64,000 bases of DNA from an uncultured Alphaproteobacteria bacterium (GTDB lineage: Bacteria; Pseudomonadota; Alphaproteobacteria; HIMB59): contig CABZCN010000004.1 of the NCBI GenBank assembly GCA_902524245.1, positions 21,238 to 85,237 on the forward strand, given 5' to 3'. The number at the start of each line of letters is the position of its first letter. The stretch's first letter is position 1. This document shows positions 20,368 through 30,294 of this stretch, piece by piece. Position numbers and translations under genes: made by a program. The notes beneath the pieces were generated by a model. The model searched no databases. It saw only the letters and a program-made list of their open reading frames with translations, and was not told where the DNA came from.

Positions 20368-21264
20368 ATGAGCGACCACATCAAGGCAGTAATTATAGTA
20401 GTTTTAAGTGGGTTAATATGGAGTTTTGGACCGCTGGTAGTTAAAAATATGATAGACCCTCAAATCTATCAACTCCCCTACCTTGTTATAAGAGGGCTTA
20501 CAGTTGCAACTATCATATCCTTATATCTTATTGTTAATGAACAAAAAAACTTTTTTATGAATGTAATTAAAATAGATAAAGTTTCTGTAATTGGTGGTCT
20601 TAGTTTAACAACAGCCATGGTTGGTTTTATTTATTCAATTAGCAATACAACTGCTGCAGTTACTCTATTTATGTTGGCGTTAATGCCTTTTTTAGCATCA
20701 TTAATTGCCCTAGTGTTTATTAATGAGAAAATCTCAAAACAAAATTTTATAACCATGATTATTGCGTTTTTTGGTGCTTTAATAATGATATATGCCAGTG
20801 CCTTTAGTGGGTCGTTGTATGGATTAATTATGGGCTTTATATCAAGTCTTGGCTTTGCAGCATTCACCGTTGCTTTGAGAAGCAAAAGTAACTTTAAAAA
20901 ATTTTATATTTTGATTTATGCAGGAATTTTTTGCGCAGTTATTTCCATCTTTTTGATGTTTTTTAATAATCAAGAAATCTATTTACCTTTAAAAAATATT
21001 TTGTTGAGTATGACTCACGGTTTCATCGTTGCAACAGGGCTTATCCTGTTTAGCATTGGTTCAAAACAATTACTTTCGGGAGAGCTAACAATGCTATCTT
21101 TATTAGAAGTAGTTGGAGGAATTTTTTGGGCATGGCTACCGATTTTGGGTATCAATGAAACTCCAGATGTAAATACAATTATAGGAGGTATAGTTATTTG
21201 CTTAGCCATAGCAATGAATTCATATCGTTTTGATAAAAAGAGACTTCAAAATTTAATTAGATAG
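20368..21264 (+). CDS. EamA/DMT-family transporter
   Basis: This is a ten-helix inner-membrane exporter of the drug/metabolite transporter superfamily with two EamA repeats. The 298-residue protein is hydrophobic throughout; repeat 1 ends around NEKISKQNFITMIIAFFGAL and repeat 2 contains LLSGELTMLSLLEVVGGIFWAWLPILGINE, the usual end-of-repeat pattern. Substrates in this family (amino acids, sugars, drugs) cannot be told from sequence. It is convergent with a second EamA gene and overlaps it by 8 bases. Confidence 0.85.
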   Translation: MSDHIKAVIIVVLSGLIWSFGPLVVKNMIDPQIYQLPYLVIRGLTVATIISLYLIVNEQKNFFMNVIKIDKVSVIGGLSLTTAMVGFIYSISNTTAAVTLFMLALMPFLASLIALVFINEKISKQNFITMIIAFFGALIMIYASAFSGSLYGLIMGFISSLGFAAFTVALRSKSNFKKFYILIYAGIFCAVISIFLMFFNNQEIYLPLKNILLSMTHGFIVATGLILFSIGSKQLLSGELTMLSLLEVVGGIFWAWLPILGINETPDVNTIIGGIVICLAIAMNSYRFDKKRLQNLIR

Positions 21265-22111
21265 TAAGACCAACAACACCTATGAAAGTTAAAGAGATAC
21301 CTAAAGTTTGAATTTTAGATATTTTTTCTTTTAAGACTAGTCTAGCCAATAAAACTGTTACAAGACCAAAACCTGAAGAAATGACTACTGCAATACTAAC
21401 TTTGTCAAAAGCATATGCAGAGACCAAACAAAAATAACCAGTAGTTTCTAATATTCCTTGAAAAAATAAAATAGGAACTGCTTTTTTTGTCAGTGTTATT
21501 TTAGACTTCATAAAAAATAATAAGGAAGCAATACCCAATAAGCTAAAAAATCTTACATATATAACAGCCTCAATTGGATCTAAAGAGTTAGAGGCCTCTT
21601 GAGAAAAAATAAGGCCCAAAGCCAACATGCCACTAGCCATAAATGACACAATTAGAGACTCTTTTATCTGTTTTTTTGACAAACCTAGGCTTTCTTTAAA
21701 ACTATCAGCGCTTATGGAAACAAATATTGCGCCAGATATAACGACAAGAGTGGCAATCCACTGAGTAAGTGTTGGTTCACTTCCTAAAAAAAATCTTATA
21801 ACAAAAACAAAAAAAGGATTAGTCGCTGTTATCGAGGCTACAATTGACACCGGTCCCATTTGAAGACCTCTGTACAAACAAAGAAGTCCAAACATTATTA
21901 AAATTCCTGATAGGAAACTATTACTCAAACCAATCGCGTTTGGTGAAAGACCACTTCCAAAAAAATAAAATAAAATTAAATAAAATATTGAGCCAACAAC
22001 CAGCATCCAAAAAAGTGAATTTTTAAATCCAACTTCCTTTGATGAAAATCTAGCTAAAAAATCTCCAACACCAAAACTAAAAGCTGAGAGAATACCCAAT
22101 AAGATTGCCAT
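21257..22111 (-). CDS. EamA/DMT-family transporter
   Basis: This is a second DMT exporter of 284 residues with about ten membrane helices and two EamA repeats. The first begins MAILLGILSAFSFGVGDFLARFSSK, and the second ends VSIAVVISSGFGLVTVLLARLVLKEKISKIQTLG. It is not a close copy of the neighbour at 20368-21264. It lies downstream of the suf operon (15 bases after the iron-sulfur carrier gene) on the same strand and may be co-transcribed with it. The substrate is unknown. Confidence 0.85.
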   Translation of the reverse strand: MAILLGILSAFSFGVGDFLARFSSKEVGFKNSLFWMLVVGSIFYLILFYFFGSGLSPNAIGLSNSFLSGILIMFGLLCLYRGLQMGPVSIVASITATNPFFVFVIRFFLGSEPTLTQWIATLVVISGAIFVSISADSFKESLGLSKKQIKESLIVSFMASGMLALGLIFSQEASNSLDPIEAVIYVRFFSLLGIASLLFFMKSKITLTKKAVPILFFQGILETTGYFCLVSAYAFDKVSIAVVISSGFGLVTVLLARLVLKEKISKIQTLGISLTFIGVVGLTI

Positions 22112-22126
22112 AAATATAACTAAAAT

Positions 22127-22462
22127 CTAAACGTGAAAACTCTCACCACAGCCGCATTCACTCGTCTGATTAGGATTTTTAAAAATAAACCTTTCTCCAA
22201 ACTCTTCTTTAATAAAGTCCATTTCTGTACCTATTACATACATAACTGCTTTATCTTCAATATAAAGAGGGAACTTGTAATCATTGACTAGCTCACAACC
22301 TTGTATGCTATCATTATTCACATACTCCATTGTATAACTCAATCCTGCACACCCTTTAGTGCTTAAGCCAATTTTCAAACCAATAGCGTTACTATTATTA
22401 ACTAATAATTTAGAAATTTGTTCTTCAGCAGTTTTGGATAATGAAAATAAAGGATTGGTCAT
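22127..22462 (-). CDS. sufA: A-type iron-sulfur carrier protein (SufA/IscA/ErpA family)
   Basis: A-type carriers hand assembled Fe-S clusters to target enzymes. The 111-residue protein has the three family cysteines: one in KGCAGLSYTM and two in the C-terminal CGCGESF. It ends an apparent sufB-C-D-S-T-A operon, which supports SufA over the free-standing IscA or ErpA, though sequence alone does not separate them. It starts one base after the sufT-like gene ends. Confidence 0.9.
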   Translation of the reverse strand: MTNPLFSLSKTAEEQISKLLVNNSNAIGLKIGLSTKGCAGLSYTMEYVNNDSIQGCELVNDYKFPLYIEDKAVMYVIGTEMDFIKEEFGERFIFKNPNQTSECGCGESFHV

Positions 22463-22463
22463 A

Positions 22464-22853
22464 TTAAAAACCTAAAGCTAACTTTGCATTTTCGCTCATC
22501 ATATCTTTATTCCATGGTGGTTGAAAGGTTAGTTTTATACTAACCTGTCCTACATCTTTTAATTCATGAACTTTTTTAGCAACTTCTAGTGGAAAACTAT
22601 CGGCAACTGGGCAGTTAACTGTTGTCAGTGTCATAATAATTTTAATATTGTTAAAATTATCAATTGATATGTCATAAATTAAACCAAGATCATAAATATT
22701 CATATCCATTTCAGGATCTTTTATGCTTGTGAGAACTTTGATTATATGATCATTTGTTAATGTCACTGACTGTGATGACGATTTTTCTCCGTAAGTAATC
22801 TCACCGTCAGAACTAACTTTAGGCATGAAGTCTGAAAGTGTTTTATTATCCAT
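22464..22853 (-). CDS. sufT: SufT/MIP18-family (DUF59) iron-sulfur assembly factor
   Basis: This 129-residue protein has a single DUF59 domain: VLTSIKDPEMDMNIYDLGLIYDI and the cysteine motif MTLTTVNCPVADSFPLEV. Members act as Fe-S cluster maturation factors. About 30 variable residues precede the domain. It lies between sufS and the A-type carrier with only 1-3 bases of spacer, which is the usual place in alphaproteobacterial suf operons. Confidence 0.92.
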   Translation of the reverse strand: MDNKTLSDFMPKVSSDGEITYGEKSSSQSVTLTNDHIIKVLTSIKDPEMDMNIYDLGLIYDISIDNFNNIKIIMTLTTVNCPVADSFPLEVAKKVHELKDVGQVSIKLTFQPPWNKDMMSENAKLALGF

Positions 22854-22856
22854 AGC

Positions 22857-24065
22857 TTATTGAAGAAGTTTTAGAGTTTTTTTCAAAGATTCTATAAAAT
22901 GATCAATATCATTGAGATCATTATAAATACCGAAAGAGACTCTGCAAGAACCAGGGATACCTAACTTTTTCATAAATGGTTGGCAACAATGGTGACCTCC
23001 TCTGATCATAATTCCATATTGGTCAAGAAAAGTGGCAATATCATTAAAATTTTGGTTTTTAATATTAAAAGAAACAATGGATGTAGCATTTCCATCTTCA
23101 TTAGAGCCATATATATCTACATCTTTGAATTCACGTAAAGCTTTAATTAATGTAGATCTGAGTTTTTTTTCATTTAGAAAATAGTCTTGGTAATTATTAT
23201 TATTCAAATATTCCATAGCAGTTTTAAAGCCAATTGCTGCCTCAATTGAAGGCGTACCCGGTTCAAATTTATTAGGTAACATAGCATAAGAAAAATCATT
23301 AGATGAAACTTCATTGATCATCCCTCCTCCAAGTGTTGGAGGATTTAATTTATTTAAAATATCTTCTTTACCATACATAATTCCAATACCAGATGGACCA
23401 TAAAGTTTATGAGATGAAAAAGAGTAAAAATCACAATCCAAATCATTTACGTCAATTTTTAAGTGTGCTATTGATTGACAACCATCAACGGCAACATAAG
23501 TATCTTTATTTATTGATTTTTTAATCTTTTTGATATCAAGTATTTGGCCAGTTACATTTGACATGTGTGTTAAAGAGAGAACATTTGTGGAGTCATCACA
23601 ATTATTAATGATATCGTCTTCAGATAAAATGCCATCTTTCGAAATAGGAATTATTTTTAATTCTAAACCTAATTTTTTACACAAGTTCATCCAAGGCAAA
23701 TAATTTGAGTGATGTTCTAATTCAGTTACAACAATCTTATCGCCCTCTTTAAGATGTTCAGCTAATGAATTAGCAATAATATTAATAGAGTCAGTAGCCC
23801 CTCTTGTAAAAATTATCTCATTTGTAGAATTAGAATTAATAAAATTTTTTGCTACATCTCTAGATTTTTCATATAAATCTGTAGCATCTATACTAAGTGA
23901 ATTCATTCCTCTATGAACATTTTCATAAGAATTTTCTAAAAATTCAGAAATAGAGTTAATTACTTGTTTGGGTTTCTGAGTGCTTGCTGCAGAGTCAAGA
24001 TAAGTAATAGCTTTGTCTCTGATCTTTTTATCTAAAATTGGAAAATCTAATTTAATATTATTCAT
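22857..24065 (-). CDS. sufS: Cysteine desulfurase SufS
   Basis: SufS is a PLP enzyme that takes sulfur from cysteine for Fe-S assembly. The 402-residue protein has the PLP lysine in SFSSHKLYGPSGIGIMYG, the catalytic-cysteine loop near IMIRGGHHCCQPFM, and N-terminal YLDSAASTQKPKQVI. The cysteine sits in the short-loop arrangement of type II desulfurases (SufS) rather than IscS. No SufE partner is visible in the window. It overlaps the end of sufD by 4 bases. Confidence 0.95.
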   Translation of the reverse strand: MNNIKLDFPILDKKIRDKAITYLDSAASTQKPKQVINSISEFLENSYENVHRGMNSLSIDATDLYEKSRDVAKNFINSNSTNEIIFTRGATDSINIIANSLAEHLKEGDKIVVTELEHHSNYLPWMNLCKKLGLELKIIPISKDGILSEDDIINNCDDSTNVLSLTHMSNVTGQILDIKKIKKSINKDTYVAVDGCQSIAHLKIDVNDLDCDFYSFSSHKLYGPSGIGIMYGKEDILNKLNPPTLGGGMINEVSSNDFSYAMLPNKFEPGTPSIEAAIGFKTAMEYLNNNNYQDYFLNEKKLRSTLIKALREFKDVDIYGSNEDGNATSIVSFNIKNQNFNDIATFLDQYGIMIRGGHHCCQPFMKKLGIPGSCRVSFGIYNDLNDIDHFIESLKKTLKLLQ

Positions 24066-25162
24066 GATAATAAACTTTCAATTAACTCATTTGAATAATT
24101 CTTTAACATATCGTCTTTAATTGACTCAATAATCTCAATAATAAATGCTTTTTTTAGTATTTTTTTAGCTATTTCGCTATCAATTCCTCTGGACTTAAAA
24201 TAATAAATTTGCTCGTCATCTAATTTGGAAACAGTAGACCCGTGACTACATTTTACATCATCTGCATAAATTTCAAGTTCTGGTTTATTGTTGGCTTTCG
24301 ATATGTCATCTAAAAGCAATGATCTACTCATTTGATATCCATCAGTTTTCTGAGCAATAGAGTCAACATATATCTTTCCTTGAAAGTTTGTAATAGCGCC
24401 CTTCTCAACAATAGATTTAAAAACTTCTCTACTTGATGAAGAGGGCTTTAAATGTTGTATAAAAGAATAATTGTCATTTACACCATAATTGTTGATATTA
24501 AGACCATATAAATCAAAGTTACACTCTTGATTTAATGAAGCATAAAACTCGTTTCTTGTATGGATATTATCTGATTGAAAAGAAACAAAATTTAAATATG
24601 AGTTGTCTTGTAAATTAGTCTCAAAGTATAAAAAAGATTTATTATTTGAAACATTAAAGTGAATTACATTTAACTTAGAATTATTAGATAAATCTAAGAA
24701 AATTGATTTTGGGTACTCATCGTTTGATTTGCTATTTAAAATAATAAGATTGATTTCATTTGTAGAGGATTTAGATATATGTATGTTCTCATTTATTTGA
24801 GAAATATCTAAAAATAAATTTCTATCATCAAATGTATCTAAATTTACTGATTTAGTTTCTCTTTTTACTAAAGAGGAAACTCTAAAAAAACTATCCTCAT
24901 TATTGTAATTCCAGAGATTTAAATTAGCTGTTAAGTCGAATGGATTTGAAATAGAAGATGTAATATTTTTAGTATTATCTAATAGTTTAGAAAAATCTAT
25001 ATCTCTAAGTAAGATTTCTGATTTGACATCTTTATGGAGTTGGGCGTATTTATAATTTTCAATTTTAAAATTTTTATATGGGTTTTGATTATCTAAGATA
25101 TCTTTAGCATATTGAGATGCACTTTTAGATTGTATCTTGTCTAAATTCAACACAAGTTCCAT
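24062..25162 (-). CDS. sufD: Fe-S assembly scaffold component SufD
   Basis: SufD pairs with SufB on the SufC ATPase to form the scaffold complex. The 366-residue protein is diverged in its N-terminal half, but the C-terminal beta-helix has the family pattern FQGKIYVDSIAQKTDGYQMSR, LLLDDISKANNKPELEIYADDVKCSHGST and SRGIDSEIAKKIL. The conserved KCSHG segment corresponds to the SufD histidine involved in cluster formation in other species. One-base overlap with sufC. Confidence 0.93.
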   Translation of the reverse strand: MELVLNLDKIQSKSASQYAKDILDNQNPYKNFKIENYKYAQLHKDVKSEILLRDIDFSKLLDNTKNITSSISNPFDLTANLNLWNYNNEDSFFRVSSLVKRETKSVNLDTFDDRNLFLDISQINENIHISKSSTNEINLIILNSKSNDEYPKSIFLDLSNNSKLNVIHFNVSNNKSFLYFETNLQDNSYLNFVSFQSDNIHTRNEFYASLNQECNFDLYGLNINNYGVNDNYSFIQHLKPSSSSREVFKSIVEKGAITNFQGKIYVDSIAQKTDGYQMSRSLLLDDISKANNKPELEIYADDVKCSHGSTVSKLDDEQIYYFKSRGIDSEIAKKILKKAFIIEIIESIKDDMLKNYSNELIESLLS

Positions 25163-25908
25163 TAAGCAGTTTGAGATATCTCTTCGTAACCTTTTTCTTC
25201 TAGCTCTAAAGCTAAAGAGTAATCACCAGATTTTACGATTTTACCATCTGCAATAATATGAACAAAATCAGGCTTTATATAATTTAAAAGTCTTTGATAA
25301 TGAGTAATGACTAAGAAAGAATTATCATTATTTCTTAATTTATTTACTCCCTCAGAGACAATTCTTAAGGCATCAATATCTAAACCGGAGTCTGTTTCAT
25401 CTAAAATAGCCATTTTGGGACTTAACATAGACATCTGTAAAATTTCTTGTTTCTTTTTTTCACCACCAGAGTAGTTAACATTTAGATCTCTTTTAAGCAT
25501 TTCAGTACTTATATTCAATTCTTCTGCTTTTGATTTCATTAATTTAGCAAATTCTAATGCGTCCATTTCACTTTGACCTAAATATTTTCTTTTAGAATTG
25601 ATTGCTGTTTTCAAAAAAAATGAAGTTTGCACACCAGGTATCTCCATTGGATATTGAAATGCAAGAAATAATCCCTCGTTTGCTCTTTCATCAACATCTA
25701 ATTCCAATAAATTTTTTCCATTGTAATCTATTGTTCCATCATTTATTTCATATTTATCTTTACCAGATAGCACGTAAGAGAGTGTGCTTTTACCAGAACC
25801 GTTAGGGCCCATAAGTGCGTGAACCTCACCTTTATTAATAGATAAATCCAAACCTTTAATTATTTTTTTTTCTTCAATAGAGACATGAAGGTTTTTAATT
25901 TCTAACAT
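25162..25908 (-). CDS. sufC: Fe-S assembly ATPase SufC
   Basis: SufC is an ABC-type soluble ATPase that drives the SufBCD scaffold. The 248-residue protein shows Walker A ALMGPNGSGKSTLSYVLSG, the signature LNVNYSGGEKKKQEILQM and Walker B MAILDETDSGLDIDAL. The adjoining SGGEKKK form is specific to SufC rather than membrane transporters. It shares one base with both sufB and sufD, indicating coupled translation. Confidence 0.96.
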   Translation of the reverse strand: MLEIKNLHVSIEEKKIIKGLDLSINKGEVHALMGPNGSGKSTLSYVLSGKDKYEINDGTIDYNGKNLLELDVDERANEGLFLAFQYPMEIPGVQTSFFLKTAINSKRKYLGQSEMDALEFAKLMKSKAEELNISTEMLKRDLNVNYSGGEKKKQEILQMSMLSPKMAILDETDSGLDIDALRIVSEGVNKLRNNDNSFLVITHYQRLLNYIKPDFVHIIADGKIVKSGDYSLALELEEKGYEEISQTA

Positions 25909-27365
25909 TATCCAACGCTTCCCTCTAAGCTAATTGCGACTAATTTTTGAGCTTCAACAGCAAATTCCATTGGTAAATGTTGAAGTACCTCTTTACAAAA
26001 ACCATTCACAATTAACCCTACTGCATCTTCACTGTTTAATCCTCTTTGCTGACAGTAAAATAATTGATCTTCGTTAATTTTTGAGGTTGTGGCCTCGTGC
26101 TCAACCATTGAGTCGGAATTACTTGACTCTATATATGGAACTGTATGAGCTCCACATTGATTGCCTATTAATAGAGAGTCACATTGAGTAAAATTTCTCG
26201 CATTTTTGGCTTTCGACAAAATATTTACAAGGCCTCTATATGTATTATTAGCTTTTCCAGCTGAAATGCCTTTTGATATGATTTTAGAAGACGTGTTTTT
26301 ACCAATGTGTATCATTTTTGTGCCAGTGTCAGCTTGTTGCATATTGTTAGTTATGGCTACTGAATAAAACTCTCCTTTAGAGTTATCTCCTTGTAAAATG
26401 CAGCTTGGATATTTCCATGTAATTGCAGATCCTGTCTCGACTTGAGTCCAAGATATTTTAGAATTTTTCCCTCTGCAGGCACCTCTTTTGGTTACAAAGT
26501 TGTAGATGCCTCCCTTACCCTCTTTATCTCCTGGGTACCAGTTTTGAACTGTTGAATACTTAATTTCAGCATTATCTAGGGCAACTAACTCTACATTAGC
26601 AGCATGAAGTTGGTTTTCATCTCTCATTGGTGCAGTACAGCCTTCTAGGTAACTCACATAACTGTCTTTATCAGCGATTATAAGCGTTCTTTCGAATTGA
26701 CCTGTGTTCATTGCATTAATTCTAAAATATGTTGATAATTCAACTGGGCACCTTACTCCCTCAGGAATGTAAATAAATGATCCATCAGTGAAAACGGCTG
26801 AGTTTAATGCTGCGAAAGAATGATCTGATACTGGAATTACACTTCCTAGATATTTTTTTACTAATTCTGGGTGAGTTTTTACTGCCTCAGAAATTGAACA
26901 AAATACTATACCTAAGTCACTCAGTTGTTTTTTATATGTCGTGGCAACTGATACGGAGTCGAAAACAGCATCAACAGCTATACCAGATAACATTTTTTGT
27001 TCTTTTAATGGAATTCCAAGTTTTTCGTAAGTTTTTAGTATTTCTGGGTCTATTTCATCTAGTGACTTTGGTTTATCTTTTAAACTTTTGGGTATTGAGT
27101 AATAATAACAATCTTGATAATCAATTTCTGGAATATTCAATTTAGCCCATTGAGGCTTCGGTAATTTGTTGAAGACTTTAAATGCATTTAGTCTCCATTC
27201 AAGCATCCACTCTGGTTCATCTTTTTGGGCAGATATGAATTTTATTATTTCTTCATTTAAACCTTTTGGAGGTCGGATCTCGTCTACTTCAGTAGAAAAA
27301 CCATATTTGTAATCACTACTACCTAGTGTGTTTACTTGTTTAATTGTTTGTTCTGTAGCTGCCAT
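25908..27365 (-). CDS. sufB: Fe-S assembly scaffold SufB
   Basis: SufB is the main scaffold on which Fe-S clusters are built. The 485-residue protein has the beta-helix core with [52 protein letters not shown] and the C-terminal [16 protein letters not shown] and [17 protein letters not shown] stretches. It is the first suf gene. No IscR or SufR-type regulator is next to it; mnmA lies 60 bases upstream on the same strand and may share its promoter. Confidence 0.96.
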   Translation of the reverse strand: MAATEQTIKQVNTLGSSDYKYGFSTEVDEIRPPKGLNEEIIKFISAQKDEPEWMLEWRLNAFKVFNKLPKPQWAKLNIPEIDYQDCYYYSIPKSLKDKPKSLDEIDPEILKTYEKLGIPLKEQKMLSGIAVDAVFDSVSVATTYKKQLSDLGIVFCSISEAVKTHPELVKKYLGSVIPVSDHSFAALNSAVFTDGSFIYIPEGVRCPVELSTYFRINAMNTGQFERTLIIADKDSYVSYLEGCTAPMRDENQLHAANVELVALDNAEIKYSTVQNWYPGDKEGKGGIYNFVTKRGACRGKNSKISWTQVETGSAITWKYPSCILQGDNSKGEFYSVAITNNMQQADTGTKMIHIGKNTSSKIISKGISAGKANNTYRGLVNILSKAKNARNFTQCDSLLIGNQCGAHTVPYIESSNSDSMVEHEATTSKINEDQLFYCQQRGLNSEDAVGLIVNGFCKEVLQHLPMEFAVEAQKLVAISLEGSVG

Positions 27366-27425
27366 AGGTCTCGATATATATGATAAATAAGGATTTTTAC
27401 AAGAAAATACGAGTAAATACCCTAA

Positions 27426-28526
27426 TTAGTTCAGTTTCTGTTTAATAATCCCACCACCTAAAACCCTATCATTATCATACAAAACACAAGCTTGACCTTT
27501 TGTAATTGCCTCTGCGGGTTCATCAAACTCAAAAGAGTAGGAAGTAGATTGTTTAATTAGTTTTCCCTTTTTTGGTTCAGATAAAGATCTAATTTTTGCA
27601 CTACAAGGAATTTCTACAATTTTTTTGGAAAGGTCGTACTCTGGCATAATAAAATTCAAATCACCTAATAAGAGGGATTTACCTAACAAATCTTTCTTAT
27701 CACCAACAATTATTTGGTTTTTATCTTTAATGATATCAACAACATAAAGTGGGTCTTCATTTGCTATACCTAAGCCTCTTCTTTGACCAACTGTAAAATT
27801 TTGAATACCGTCATGAAAAGATAAAACATTACCTGAAAGGTCGAGTATTTCACCTTTCTTCTTATTTGACTTAATAAATTTTTTATAATCTCCATCTGGA
27901 ATGAAACATATATCTTGACTATCCTTCTTGTCATAAACGATAAGACCAAGATCCTCTGCTATTTTTCTAGTTTCTGCTTTAGATATCTCACCAAGAGGAA
28001 ATCTTAGGTAATCTAATTGATCCTGTGTTGTTGCAAATAGAAAATAACTTTGATCCTTCGATTTATCCTCAGCCCTATACATATGGGCATCTTTAGTTTT
28101 ACCTTTTCTTCTAATGTAATGACCTGTTGCCATACAATCTGCCTCTAATTTTTTTGCAAAGTTCATTAAATCTCTAAACTTGACAGTCTCATTACACTTA
28201 ACACAAGGTATGGGTGTCTCACCATTTTCGTAAGCGTTGATAAAGTAATCGATTACATCTGATTTAAATGTTTTTTCATAATTAAATACATAATGGGGTA
28301 TATCTAATTTTTGGGCAACTCTTCTAGCGTCATAAATATCAAGACCAGAACAACAAGAACCTTTTTTTGCAGAGTTATTAGAAGTATAGAGCTGAAGAGT
28401 TATACCTATAACATTGTATCCCTCTTTTTTTAATAGACCAGCTGTGACAGAACTATCTACTCCACCAGACATAGCAACCACCACTGTTGTGCTTGATGGA
28501 TCTTTATTAAAACCTAATGAATTCAT
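27426..28526 (-). CDS. mnmA: tRNA-specific 2-thiouridylase MnmA
   Basis: MnmA puts sulfur on U34 of tRNA-Lys, -Glu and -Gln. The 366-residue protein has the ATP pyrophosphatase loop AMSGGVDSSVTAGLL, the catalytic cysteine region IPCVKCNETVKFRDL and the second cysteine in DSQDICFIPDGDY, followed by the beta-barrel end YDNDRVLGGGIIKQ. It lies directly upstream of sufB. As MnmA uses sulfur supplied through cysteine desulfurases, co-expression with suf genes is plausible. Confidence 0.96.
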   Translation of the reverse strand: MNSLGFNKDPSSTTVVVAMSGGVDSSVTAGLLKKEGYNVIGITLQLYTSNNSAKKGSCCSGLDIYDARRVAQKLDIPHYVFNYEKTFKSDVIDYFINAYENGETPIPCVKCNETVKFRDLMNFAKKLEADCMATGHYIRRKGKTKDAHMYRAEDKSKDQSYFLFATTQDQLDYLRFPLGEISKAETRKIAEDLGLIVYDKKDSQDICFIPDGDYKKFIKSNKKKGEILDLSGNVLSFHDGIQNFTVGQRRGLGIANEDPLYVVDIIKDKNQIIVGDKKDLLGKSLLLGDLNFIMPEYDLSKKIVEIPCSAKIRSLSEPKKGKLIKQSTSYSFEFDEPAEAITKGQACVLYDNDRVLGGGIIKQKLN

Positions 28527-28576
28527 TTATAACTTGCTTTTTTTATCAAAAGTAATCTATGATCTCTTCTTTAATT

Positions 28577-29215
28577 ATGCCAGAAGTATTTATACAAGGT
28601 GGCGAAGGTAAACTTCAAGCCAAATACTCACCTAGTGAGCAAGAAAAACCAAATATAGCTATAATTCTCCATCCCAATCCTAAACACGGTGGAACTATGG
28701 ACACTAAAGTTAATTATGCTGCATTTAAAGTGATGAAAGATGCGGGTTTTTCAACTTTAAGAATAAATTTTCGTGGTGTTGGCAAGAGTGATGGTGCCTT
28801 TACTGAGGGAGAGGGAGAGCTTAATGATGCGAGTGTCTCTTTAGATTGGCTCCAAAAAAAAAATGAGGATTTTAGGTCGTGTTGGATTGTAGGATTCTCC
28901 TTTGGTGCATGGATTGGATTTCAAACTCTAATGAGAAGACCAGAAGTAGATGGATTAATTTTAATAGCCCCACCTGTAAATTTATACGATTTTAATTTTT
29001 TATCACCCTGTCCTATCAAAACATTGATAGTTAGAGCTGAGCAAGATGAAATAGTAAAAAGAGATAACTTAAAAGAATTTTTTGAAACATTTAAAAAACA
29101 AAAAAATGCAGAAGTTTCAATGGAAACTATCTCAAAATCAAATCACTTATTTGAGGGAAAGCTAGATCCTCTTATGAATACTTTAAATAAGTATATTCAA
29201 AAACACAAAAGCTAA
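28577..29215 (+). CDS. Alpha/beta hydrolase (COG2945-like)
   Basis: This is a small soluble alpha/beta-hydrolase of 212 residues. The start at 28577 (MPEVFIQGGEGKLQAKYSP) matches how the family begins; an in-frame ATG six codons upstream is less likely. Visible motifs are AIILHPNPKHGGTMDTKV, LRINFRGVGKSDGAF, the nucleophile serine in IVGFSFGAWIGF, the aspartate in VRAEQDEIV and a late histidine in SKSNHLFEG. The substrate is unknown. It is divergent from mnmA and overlaps the end of anmK by 4 bases. Confidence 0.85.
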   Translation: MPEVFIQGGEGKLQAKYSPSEQEKPNIAIILHPNPKHGGTMDTKVNYAAFKVMKDAGFSTLRINFRGVGKSDGAFTEGEGELNDASVSLDWLQKKNEDFRSCWIVGFSFGAWIGFQTLMRRPEVDGLILIAPPVNLYDFNFLSPCPIKTLIVRAEQDEIVKRDNLKEFFETFKKQKNAEVSMETISKSNHLFEGKLDPLMNTLNKYIQKHKS

Positions 29216-30261
29216 CACTTTTCACCTAAGTAAATATTTTTTAAAACTTTTGTGGTTTCATAATATGTAGATTGTTTTTTTAGCATATATCTTATACCAA
29301 GTAATGCCATTCCTTGGGATTCTATAAAATCTCCATCTATTTGAAAATCATCAATTAAAGAAATATTATCAAAATACTCACTGAAAATTTTTTGTAAAGT
29401 TAGATTTTTTCTTCCACCACCCATTAAAATAATTTTGAAGTCTGATTGCGAGGAAATCAAAGTATTAATTGCAAAAGGAATTACTTCAAGTAATGAATAA
29501 ATTAAATCTTTTAATTTTTTATCCTTAATAGAATTATCTATGTATTTATGAAAGTAATTTCTATCTAAAGATTTAGGAAGGTTTTCTAAAAAATAATTGT
29601 CACTTATTATTCTGTTAAATAGAACATTAATTTTTTGACCATTATTAGATAATGAACCATCAACATCAAATCTTTTTTTAGTTTTTTCATAAATTAAATC
29701 ATTAACGATGGCATTACCAAAAGAACTATCACCAGCAGTAATTTTTTGGTTATCAATTACAGTTATATTAGTAACACCTCCTATATTGACAAAAATAACC
29801 TTTTTTAAACCTAGTTGATTAGCTAAGACTCTGTGGAATTCTGGCATTATTGGTGCACCATTACCACCATTTAACAAATCATTTTTTCTAAAGTTACATA
29901 TAACAGGAGAGTTAGTGTTAAATCTAATACTCTTATCAAATAGTTGTATTGAAATTTTTGTTTTTTGATCGTGATATATAGTTTGTCCATGCATTGCAAT
30001 TAAGTCTATTTCGAAATTATTTTTTTTAATAAAATTGTTTATAGAATCCTTATATTCTTGATTTAGCTGATTTATAACTTTGATATCGTCTAAGTATCCT
30101 TTCAAAATTACATTACGTAATTTTGATTGCAGGTCATCACTATATGGAATGAATTCATTTGATATATCAGTAACATATGAGACTCCATCAGATTTGACTA
30201 AGCTACAATCAATACCATCTAAAGAAGTACCAGACATGCAACCGAGGGCGATATATTCCAT
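29212..30261 (-). CDS. anmK: Anhydro-N-acetylmuramic acid kinase (AnmK)
   Basis: AnmK phosphorylates 1,6-anhydro-MurNAc during cell-wall recycling. The 349-residue protein has the ATP-binding start ALGCMSGTSLDGIDCSLV, then DLIAMHGQTIYHDQ, FVNIGGVTNITVI, AGDSSFGNAIVND and the late ILMGGGRKNLTLQ of the ASKHA fold. It is a single gene here, convergent with the hydrolase and divergent from tyrS with 33 bases between. Confidence 0.94.
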   Translation of the reverse strand: MEYIALGCMSGTSLDGIDCSLVKSDGVSYVTDISNEFIPYSDDLQSKLRNVILKGYLDDIKVINQLNQEYKDSINNFIKKNNFEIDLIAMHGQTIYHDQKTKISIQLFDKSIRFNTNSPVICNFRKNDLLNGGNGAPIMPEFHRVLANQLGLKKVIFVNIGGVTNITVIDNQKITAGDSSFGNAIVNDLIYEKTKKRFDVDGSLSNNGQKINVLFNRIISDNYFLENLPKSLDRNYFHKYIDNSIKDKKLKDLIYSLLEVIPFAINTLISSQSDFKIILMGGGRKNLTLQKIFSEYFDNISLIDDFQIDGDFIESQGMALLGIRYMLKKQSTYYETTKVLKNIYLGEKC

Positions 30262-30294
30262 TTGATATCTATAAAATTATGTTAATTATTATAT

